Shown piece by piece: positions 8,263 to 14,109 of a DNA stretch of 14,109 bases; position 1 is the first letter of the stretch; each line of letters opens with the position of its first letter. Source of the stretch: a halophilic archaeon J07HX64 (GTDB lineage Archaea; Halobacteriota; Halobacteria; Halobacteriales; Haloarculaceae); assembly GCA_000416085.1 (NCBI GenBank), contig KE356579.1, forward strand, positions 1,740,963-1,755,071, written 5' to 3'. The notes below the pieces were generated by a model. That model was not told the origin of the DNA and did no database searches. It saw only the letters and a program-made list of their open reading frames with translations. Position numbers and translations under genes: made by a program.

Positions 8263-8330
8263 TCGCGCATCTGCCGATACCAGGCAAGGACAATTGAAGC
8301 TTTCGGACCTGCATCGCCCGGGGCACAACC

Positions 8331-8338
8331 GATATATG
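8331..8338 (+). promoter_or_regulatory. TATA box for tpiA
   Basis: GATATATG is centred about 26 bp before ATG 8360, matching leaderless haloarchaeal promoters. It decides the start: the longer frame from 8294 would place this box inside the coding region. Confidence 0.7.
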
Positions 8339-8359
8339 GGTGCCGGGCGACGGGACAGT

Positions 8360-9001
8360 ATGTTCGTTCTCGTCAATCTGAAGGCGTACGCCTGTGACCC
8401 GGTGGCGGTGGCCCGGGCAGCGAGTCGTGTCGACAGCGCGACAGCGACCGTCGCAATCGCACCGCAGACGGCCCACCTGCGGGCGGTGGCAGGTACCGGC
8501 GTCCGGACGTGGGCACAGCACGTCGACCCGGTGACGAGCGGCAGCCACACGGGCAGTACGCTCGCAGAGGCAGTCGTCGATGCCGGGGCCGGCGGGACGC
8601 TGCTGAACCACTCCGAGCAACGGTTGCGCCTCGCCGATATCGACGCGGCACTCGAGGCGGCCGACCGCGCGGGTCTCCAGACGGTTGTCTGTGCGAACAA
8701 CCCCGACCAGGTGGCCGCCGTCACGGCGCTGGGTCCGGACGCGGTCGCGGTCGAACCGCCGGAGCTAATCGGCACCGGGACGCCCGTCAGCCAGGCCGAC
8801 CCGGGGGTCGTGCGCGAGGCGGTCGAGGCCGCACAGGAGGTCGACCCCTCCGTGTCGGTCTACTGCGGTGCCGGCATCTCGACGGGCGCGGACATCGCCG
8901 CGGCCGGTGACCTGGGTGCCGACGGCGTGCTCCTGGCAAGCGGTGTCGCAAAGGCCGACGACCCACAGACCGCGCTCACCGAACTGGTCGACCCACTCTG
9001 A
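8360..9001 (+). CDS. tpiA: Triose-phosphate isomerase, short archaeal type
   Basis: Interconverts dihydroxyacetone phosphate and glyceraldehyde 3-phosphate in the cytoplasm for glycolysis and gluconeogenesis. The 213-residue protein is the short archaeal form. It starts [10 protein letters not shown] with substrate-binding Asn6 and Lys8, has the catalytic His84 in NHSEQR, the catalytic Glu132 in [10 protein letters not shown] (followed by the flexible phosphate-gripping loop), and the C-terminal phosphate-binding GAGISTGAD and [10 protein letters not shown]. The in-frame upstream ATG at 8294 is rejected because it would add 22 residues with no family match, overlapping the TATA box. It converges with the ATP synthase operon. 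Confidence 0.96.
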   Translation: MFVLVNLKAYACDPVAVARAASRVDSATATVAIAPQTAHLRAVAGTGVRTWAQHVDPVTSGSHTGSTLAEAVVDAGAGGTLLNHSEQRLRLADIDAALEAADRAGLQTVVCANNPDQVAAVTALGPDAVAVEPPELIGTGTPVSQADPGVVREAVEAAQEVDPSVSVYCGAGISTGADIAAAGDLGADGVLLASGVAKADDPQTALTELVDPL

Positions 9002-9040
9002 ACTGCCACGCTCACGGAACTGGCCGACCCACTCCGGACT
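8974..9040 (+). repeat. Imperfect tandem duplication of the tpiA 3' end, 36-bp period
   Basis: The last nine codons of tpiA plus the stop (8974-9004) recur at 9010-9040 with 27 of 31 bases the same. In the second copy the stop TGA is CGG, so the tail would encode a second TLTELADPL-like segment if the first stop were lost. The period of 36 bp equals 12 codons. Confidence 0.8.
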
Positions 9041-9082
9041 GGCGCGTTCTGTCGACTCGAACGGGTCGGACTGTCGCCACAG

Positions 9083-9089
9083 TAAAAAC
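9083..9089 (-). terminator. Poly-T transcription terminator candidate for the ATP synthase operon
   Basis: On the minus strand a run of five T (TGTTTTTAC context) lies about 25 bp past the atpB stop. Archaeal termination needs mainly such a U-tract, without a hairpin. It is short but is the only T-run between the converging genes. Confidence 0.45.
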
Positions 9090-9113
9090 AGGTGCGAGGC
9101 TCCGAGGGCGGTG

Positions 9114-10533
9114 TTAGTCGTCGGCGGTTGCCTCGACCGTCTCGCCGGTGTCCTCGCGGTAGTACTTTTCGATGAACTCCTCGTCGATGCGGTTGAGTTC
9201 GGCCTTCGGGAGCATCGAGAGCAGGTTCCAACCGATCGAGAGCGTCTCCTCGATGGTGCGGTCGGTGTTGAACCCCTGGTCGACGAACTCCTCCTCGAAG
9301 CGGTCCGCGAAGTCCAGATACCTGTTGTCGAGCTCCGAGAGCGCCTCACGGCCGACGATGTTCACCAGGTCACGCAGGTCCTTTCCCTCGGCGTAGGCGG
9401 CGAATATCTGGTCTTTCGTGTCGGCGTGGTCGGCACGGGTCAGCCCCGCACCGATACCGTCGTCCATCAGCCGTGACAGCGACGGCGACACGTCGATCGG
9501 CGGTTCGGCACCCTTGCTGTTGAGGGCTCCGTCGACGATTATCTGCCCCTCGGTGATGTACCCCGTCAGGTCCGGAATCGGGTGCGTGATGTCCTCGCTG
9601 GGCATCGTCAGAATGGGCAACTGTGTGATCGACCCCTCCTGGCCCTTTATACGGCCGGCCCGCTCGTACAGCGTCGCGAGGTCGGTGTACATGTACCCCG
9701 GGTAGCCACGCCGGCCGGGCACCTCCTCGCGTGCGGCCCCGATCTCGCGCAGCGCCTCGCAGTAGTTCGTCATGTCGGTCATTATAGTCAGCACGTGGTA
9801 CCCCTTCTCGAAGGCGAGATACTCCGCGGTCGTGAGCGCGAGTCGCGGTGTGACGATCCGCTCGACAGCGGGGTCGTCCGCCAGGTTCATGAACACCACA
9901 GACCGCTCCAGAGCGCCGGTCCGCTCGAAGTCGTCTATAAACTCGTTTGCCTCCTCCTGTGTGATACCCATCGCACAGAAGATAACGGCGAACTCGGTGT
10001 CACCGTCACCCTCCGTCCTCCTCCGGCACGGTCGCCTGTCGGGCGATCTGCAGCGCGAGTTCGTTGTGTGGCAGCCCCGACGCCGAGAACAACGGCAGTT
10101 TCTGACCACGGATGAGCGTGTTCATGCCGTCGATCGCCGACACACCGGTCCGGATGAACTCGCTCGGGTACTCCCGGGCGTAGGGGTTCATCGCCGCGCC
10201 GACGATCGGCTCTTTCTTGTCCTCCTCTACCTCCGGCCCGTCGTCGATCGGGTCGCCGGAGCCGCTCAGGACGCGCCCGAGCAGGTTCTCGGTGAGCTCC
10301 ATCTGGAGGGTGTTGCCGAGAAACCTGACCGAGGAGTTCCTGCCGATCCCCTCGGTCCCCTCGAACACCTGGATCGCCACGAAATCACTCGTGGCCTCCA
10401 GGATCTGTCCCCGGCGGATGTCTCCGGACGGTGTCTCTATCTCGACGATCTCGTCGTAGCCGACCGGGTCGTCTATCTCGGCGAACACCAGCGGACCACT
10501 GATCTCGGTTATCGTTCTGTATTCCTTTTGCAT
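9114..10533 (-). CDS. atpB: A-type ATP synthase subunit B (regulatory, non-catalytic), with one frameshift
   Basis: Subunit B alternates with A in the A1 hexamer and forms the non-catalytic nucleotide sites. ATG 10533 lies two bases past the atpA stop. Frame 1 ([15 protein letters not shown] to [14 protein letters not shown], 175 residues, with the degenerate P-loop [10 protein letters not shown]) ends at TGA 10008-10006. The protein continues in another frame from about 10007: [20 protein letters not shown] to ETVEATADD, stop at 9114. The two parts abut exactly in the acidic linker after PEE. With one surplus base removed the protein is 472 residues, the normal haloarchaeal size, so the gene otherwise looks intact. 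A base-calling error is most likely. A real +1 shift is possible: GGAGGACGGAGGG just before the TGA resembles a Shine-Dalgarno element. An essential subunit is not expected to be a true pseudogene. Confidence 0.93.
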
Positions 10534-10535
10534 TG

Positions 10536-13500
10536 TTAGTACAGCGCCTGGATCTGTGCCGCTATCGACTCCTCTATGTCGTCGATGTAGCTGTTGTACT
10601 CCGCCTCGTATCTGATGCGGGTCAACCGCGGCGCGGCGTCGATATCGGTTATCTCGTCGATCGGAACACCCGCATCGAGTGCGTCGAACGCCTCGTCGTT
10701 GAGCGTTCGTATCGCCTTCAGGATGCGGTAGGTCTTCTCGGGGTCACAGTAGGTGTCCGTGTCGTCGAAGGCGTCCTGCTGGAGCCACGCCTCCTTCAGG
10801 TAGCGCGCCACCTCGAGCACGAGCTGCTGGTCCTCCGGCAGGGCGTCCTTTCCGACCAGCTGGACGATCTCCTGGAGTTCGGCCTCCTCGTCGAGTGTGT
10901 CGATTGCCCACTGTCGCTGTTCCGGGAAGTCCTCGGCCACGTTCTCCTCGAAGTACGGGTCGAGCTGGTCGCGGTACAGCGAGTACGACTCGTTCCAGTT
11001 TATCGACGGGAAGTGACGCCGCTCGGCCAGATCCGAGTCCAGCGCCCAGAAACACTTCACGATGCGCAGTGTGTTCTGTGTCACCGGCTCGGAGAAGTCA
11101 CCCCCGGGCGGCGACACCGCGCCGATCACCGACACCGACCCGGTGGTGCCGTTCGTGTTGCGGAAGTACCCGGCTCGCTCGTAGAACTCCGACAGTCGGG
11201 CCGCCAGGTACGCCGGATACCCCTCCTCGCCGGGCATCTCCTCCAGACGAGCGGAGATCTCACGCATCGCCTCGGCCCATCGCGAGGTGGAGTCTGCCAT
11301 CAGCGCCACGTCGTACCCCATATCGCGGAAGTACTCCGCGATCGTGATTCCAGTGTACACACACGACTCCCGGGCCGCGACCGGCATGTTCGAGGTGTTC
11401 GCGATGAGACAGGTCCGGGACATCAGTGGGTGGCCCGTCACCGGGTCCTCGAGTTCGGGGAAGTCGTCGATAACCTCGGTCATCTCGTTGCCCCGCTCGC
11501 CACAGCCGACGTAAACGACGATGTCTGCGTCGGCCCACTTCGCAAGCTGGTGCTGGGTGACCGTGTTGTGGAGTACGCTCGGAACGTGCCCGCCGACGAA
11601 GTTCTGCGTCCCCGGCACCGTCACGTCGTAGACAGTCTGCTCGCCCTCGACGAGTTCGATATCGACGATGGGGTCGAAGAACACGTCCGAGAGCATCCCT
11701 GCGACGTGGTCCACACGGTCGGCGACCGCCTGCCCGCCGTCCGCAATCACGTCGCCGATAGTTTCGAACGCCTCGCGGCTCGGCTGCTCTCCGAGACCGG
11801 TGTAGTTGTGAGTTTCCAGCCCCTCGTCGGCGAACTCGGCGTAGCGGGCTGCCTCGGCGATTTCGACCATCGTCTCCGCGCCGACCGGCACGGTGTCGAC
11901 GTTGGTGTTCCCGTCTGTCGTGGCCGCGTACTCCGCGATGGCAGCCAGCTTCTCGTGTGTGCCGACCCCGGGCTCTGGTCCGTCCGCGAGCGCCTCGGAC
12001 AGCCCCGCGAGCTCGTCCGCGCCCGAGATGGTGACCCGGTGGCTCCCGTCCTCGCGGTGGCGAATACGGAACAGGACACCCAGGCGACCGAGCAGGTAGG
12101 TCAGCCCGGTCGCCATCTCCTCGCTTGCCGTGGTTATCTCGGCGGTCCCACCCGAGAAGGAGCCGTCGCCGAGGTAGTACCCCCGGAGGAACGCGGCCAC
12201 GACCGGGTCGGGTCCCGACAGGACCGCCTCGGACACGGCGCCCGTGACCGATTTGTTCGTCTCGGGGACGCCGAGCGCGGCGAGCAGCGACGAGACGACT
12301 GTGCTCCGAATTTCGACCGTCTCGACGGTGTTGTGGACCGTCTCGGCGGTATCGACGCCGAACAGCTCTGCCGCGAGATCGGCAAACCGCTCGCGCAACG
12401 CCGGGTCGGTGTTGTGGAACCGTACGGTCCTTTCGGTGAGCATCCCGTCGCTGAGCACCAGCCCGAGTAGCTCGGCGAACCGCTCGTCGACGCCTGCCGG
12501 AACCGTCACCGGCTTTCCGTTGCTGCCGGGCTTGACCCGCTCGACCGCCGGGCGGTCGAGGTCGAGTTCCGCACAGAGTTCCTCGACGACCCACAGCGGC
12601 GGGTTCGTCCGCCCCAGCGTGTAGTTCATGAACACGTCGTAGGAGACACCGACTGCCTCCGCGACTGCCTTCTTCGAACGCGACATCTCCTCGACCGCCG
12701 CCTGGATGGGCTCGACGACGCTGTCCTCGACTGCACGCGCGCTCGGGAGCAGTTCGTAGGGGTCGACTGTCGTCTGGGACACGTCCACGTCGACGTGTCG
12801 GGGCATCACGAGCGAGTCGCCCACGTCGAGGTCGGCGGCCGGCGTCTCCTCGACCTGGAGGTCCCCGCCCATCCGGAACAGCTTGTGGGCAGGGGTAACC
12901 TCCAGCTCTCGTCCGCTTGCGGTCGTCACGCGAACGAGCCTCTCTGTCGACCCCCGGTAGACGTGCGAGATGGGTGCCGGCCGGATGTCGCCCGTTTCCT
13001 CGTCGAAGGTCATCAGTTCGGCGTCGGCCTCGGCCAGCACCTCGCCGTCCTCCGCGGCCCGCTCGCCGGCGAGTCGTTCGAACAGCGCCTCGATCTCGAC
13101 GAGTTCGCCGTCCGACAGCATGACCGGCGTGTCGGGGGTGACACACTTTCCGGAGCCGAACGGACCGGGGATGGCGGCCGTACCGCCCTTCGCGATGGGG
13201 AACAGTCCGTCCAGGACGCGCTGACCGCTGATCAGCGGTGTCGTGGGGGTTTCCTTTTCCTCCGCCGGGCGTTGGGTCCGCACCGGCCACTCCTGGTGCA
13301 TCTGTATCTCCTCGCCCGTGTCGAGTTCGACCACCGTCTCCTGGACGGTGAACTCACCCGACCGGGTGTCGGTGACGGTGCCACCCTCCGAGTCGGGCGG
13401 GACCATCACCTTGTGGTCGATACTCTGGGTTTCGGGCACGATTCCGACGATGTCGGTCGGACCGACCTCCTCACCCGGCTCCACCTCGGGGGTGAACTCC

Positions 13501-13877
13501 CAGGTCCTGTCCATCTCGATACCCGGCGCGTCGACACCGCGATCGAGAAAGGCACCGTCCATCTGCTCCTGAAGCTCGCGCAGCGGGCGCTGAACACCGT
13601 CGTAGATGGCGTCCAGCATCCCCGGCCCGAGATCGACCGACAGCGGTGCACCTGTCGTCACGACCGGCTCGGCGGGTGCGATACCGGAGGTCTCCTCGTA
13701 CACCTGGATTGTGGTCACGTTACCCTCGATCTCGATCACCTCGCCCATCAACTCCGAATCGCCGACCCGGACAACGTCGTTCATCTGCGCGTCCAGGTCG
13801 GTTGCTGTTACGACTGGGCCGCTCACGCTCTCGATGACGCCCTCGTTCTGGACGTCTGGGTCTGTTGTCTTGCTCAT
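10536..13877 (-). CDS. atpA: A-type ATP synthase catalytic subunit A precursor, with intein
   Basis: Catalytic ATP-binding subunit of the membrane-attached A1AO ATP synthase. The reading frame has 1113 residues: N-extein 1-244, intein 245-771, C-extein 772-1113. Splicing gives 586 residues, the usual haloarchaeal AtpA size. The N-extein has the beta-barrel start ([12 protein letters not shown]) and the A-specific bulge region. Walker A is split: GPFGSGK lies before the intein, [10 protein letters not shown] after it. Further C-extein motifs are [15 protein letters not shown], the Walker B region [19 protein letters not shown], and [23 protein letters not shown] 13877 overlaps the atpF stop as ATGA, implying translational coupling; the stop TAA is two bases before atpB. 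No frame disruption is seen in its 3.3 kb. Confidence 0.97.
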   Translation of the reverse strand: MSKTTDPDVQNEGVIESVSGPVVTATDLDAQMNDVVRVGDSELMGEVIEIEGNVTTIQVYEETSGIAPAEPVVTTGAPLSVDLGPGMLDAIYDGVQRPLRELQEQMDGAFLDRGVDAPGIEMDRTWEFTPEVEPGEEVGPTDIVGIVPETQSIDHKVMVPPDSEGGTVTDTRSGEFTVQETVVELDTGEEIQMHQEWPVRTQRPAEEKETPTTPLISGQRVLDGLFPIAKGGTAAIPGPFGSGKCVTPDTPVMLSDGELVEIEALFERLAGERAAEDGEVLAEADAELMTFDEETGDIRPAPISHVYRGSTERLVRVTTASGRELEVTPAHKLFRMGGDLQVEETPAADLDVGDSLVMPRHVDVDVSQTTVDPYELLPSARAVEDSVVEPIQAAVEEMSRSKKAVAEAVGVSYDVFMNYTLGRTNPPLWVVEELCAELDLDRPAVERVKPGSNGKPVTVPAGVDERFAELLGLVLSDGMLTERTVRFHNTDPALRERFADLAAELFGVDTAETVHNTVETVEIRSTVVSSLLAALGVPETNKSVTGAVSEAVLSGPDPVVAAFLRGYYLGDGSFSGGTAEITTASEEMATGLTYLLGRLGVLFRIRHREDGSHRVTISGADELAGLSEALADGPEPGVGTHEKLAAIAEYAATTDGNTNVDTVPVGAETMVEIAEAARYAEFADEGLETHNYTGLGEQPSREAFETIGDVIADGGQAVADRVDHVAGMLSDVFFDPIVDIELVEGEQTVYDVTVPGTQNFVGGHVPSVLHNTVTQHQLAKWADADIVVYVGCGERGNEMTEVIDDFPELEDPVTGHPLMSRTCLIANTSNMPVAARESCVYTGITIAEYFRDMGYDVALMADSTSRWAEAMREISARLEEMPGEEGYPAYLAARLSEFYERAGYFRNTNGTTGSVSVIGAVSPPGGDFSEPVTQNTLRIVKCFWALDSDLAERRHFPSINWNESYSLYRDQLDPYFEENVAEDFPEQRQWAIDTLDEEAELQEIVQLVGKDALPEDQQLVLEVARYLKEAWLQQDAFDDTDTYCDPEKTYRILKAIRTLNDEAFDALDAGVPIDEITDIDAAPRLTRIRYEAEYNSYIDDIEESIAAQIQALY
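11565..13145 (-). mobile_element. Intein with LAGLIDADG homing endonuclease in the atpA P-loop
   Basis: Self-splicing protein element of 527 residues, numbered from Cys1 (codon 13145-13143) to Asn527 (11567-11565); the +1 extein residue is Thr. Splicing motifs: block [14 protein letters not shown], block B VTPAH (Thr84, His87), block [17 protein letters not shown], block G SVLHN (His526, Asn527). Block F has Gln514 where many inteins have His. The endonuclease core shows two motifs, LLGLVLSDG (226-234, acidic Asp233) and [10 protein letters not shown] (319-328, Asp327), so it looks catalytically intact. Residues 156-197 ([18 protein letters not shown] onward) resemble a helix-turn-helix. Precursor AtpA cannot form a P-loop until the intein leaves. 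The site differs from the yeast VMA1 intein, whose site ([10 protein letters not shown]) is uninterrupted here. Confidence 0.95.
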
Positions 13878-14109
13878 GTATCTTCGTCCATCAGGTCGAT
13901 TCCGATTGCTCGTTTTATCTGCTCGCGCAAGTTACCGCTTCCGGTCCCGCCGCCAAGCGTCACCACCACCGGCTCGACGCTCGTCTCGACCGACTCCCGG
14001 ACGCTCCGCGAGAGCACGTCGATATCGTCGTCGTGCATCACCACGATACCGATGTCGTCGTCGCCATCGTCTCGGTCACCGCCTCGTCGAGCCGCTCTGA
14101 CTTCTCCTC
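13874..14109 (-). CDS. atpF: A-type ATP synthase subunit F, C-terminal part, with one frameshift
   Basis: Subunit F sits on the central rotor stalk of the ATP synthase. About 79 C-terminal residues are inside the window. The upstream frame from the edge reads [16 protein letters not shown]; at 14062/14063 the frame changes to [20 protein letters not shown], then [20 protein letters not shown] and [14 protein letters not shown], stop TGA 13876-13874. One base is missing (for example GCC GAC reduced to GCGAC); uncorrected, the upstream frame would stop at a TGA near 14040. The glycine-rich LGGGTGSG and closing IGIDLMDED are family hallmarks. The stop overlaps the atpA start. The N-terminus and the operon's promoter lie beyond the right edge. 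Confidence 0.9.
   Translation of the reverse strand, partial: GEVRAARRGGDRDDGDDDIGIVVMHDDDIDVLSRSVRESVETSVEPVVVTLGGGTGSGNLREQIKRAIGIDLMDEDT

Noticed and set aside
8294..8359. N-terminal extension of tpiA from the upstream ATG
   Set aside because: The extra 22 residues do not belong to the family and overlap a good TATA box spaced for ATG 8360.
10533..12470. 645-codon open frame on the plus strand opposite atpA and the intein
   Set aside because: It mirrors the codon structure of a GC-rich gene on the other strand, is arginine/valine/leucine-rich low-complexity text, and matches no family.
11260..13290. 676-codon minus-strand frame overlapping atpA and the intein in another frame
   Set aside because: It is an Arg/Gly-rich shifted reading of the same DNA, typical of high-GC shadows; atpA and the intein explain the region fully.
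1..14109. CRISPR array, insertion sequence, prophage or defence-island genes
   Set aside because: No regularly spaced repeats, transposase, integrase or terminal inverted repeats were seen. The tRNA gene has no duplicated 3' end in the window that would mark an integrated element.

Overview
The window is chromosomal DNA of a haloarchaeon (class Halobacteria). The proteins are strongly acidic, GC is high, and the translated genes match haloarchaeal families throughout: A-type ATP synthase subunits, a short archaeal triose-phosphate isomerase, a Tat-exported subtilase, GAF/PAS sensors with an HNIRN-type kinase box, and an Lrp/AsnC remnant. Several genes have a TATA-like element about 25 bp before the start codon, the arrangement of leaderless haloarchaeal transcripts. 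I cannot name genus or species.

Layout. (1) 1-2630, minus: a large GAF-PAS-GAF-PAS-PAS-PAS-PAS sensor that runs off the left edge. It is broken by a single-base frameshift near 1215 and contains a recently duplicated PAS unit and a LOV-like PAS without the flavin cysteine. (2) About 2750-2975, minus: a decayed Lrp/AsnC regulator. (3) 3041-4273, minus: a Tat-type secreted subtilisin-like protease. (4) 4587-5741, plus: an acyl-CoA dehydrogenase. (5) 5772-7910, minus: a receiver-PAS-PAS-PAS-histidine kinase whose receiver lacks the phosphoacceptor Asp and whose ATP-binding domain looks degenerate. (6) 8188-8262, minus: tRNA-Val(GAC). (7) 8360-9001, plus: tpiA, followed by an imperfect 36-bp-period duplication of its own 3' end. 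(8) 9114-14109, minus: the end of the A-type ATP synthase operon, atpF-atpA-atpB, transcribed right to left.

The most notable element is a 527-residue intein inserted inside the Walker A loop of atpA, directly after GPFGSGK. It keeps the splicing residues, both LAGLIDADG-type motifs and an HTH-like segment. Each catalytic A subunit must splice before the ATP synthase can work, and the insertion site differs from that of the yeast VMA1 intein.

Three otherwise well-conserved genes (atpF, atpB and the PAS sensor) each carry one single-base frame disruption. Two of them encode ATP synthase subunits expected to be needed, so base-calling errors in G/C runs are the simplest explanation. The atpB site does, however, have a Shine-Dalgarno-like stretch next to an in-frame TGA and deserves a direct check. 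The two sensor proteins are probably regulatory. The protease, dehydrogenase, tpiA and ATP synthase are unrelated neighbours rather than one pathway.
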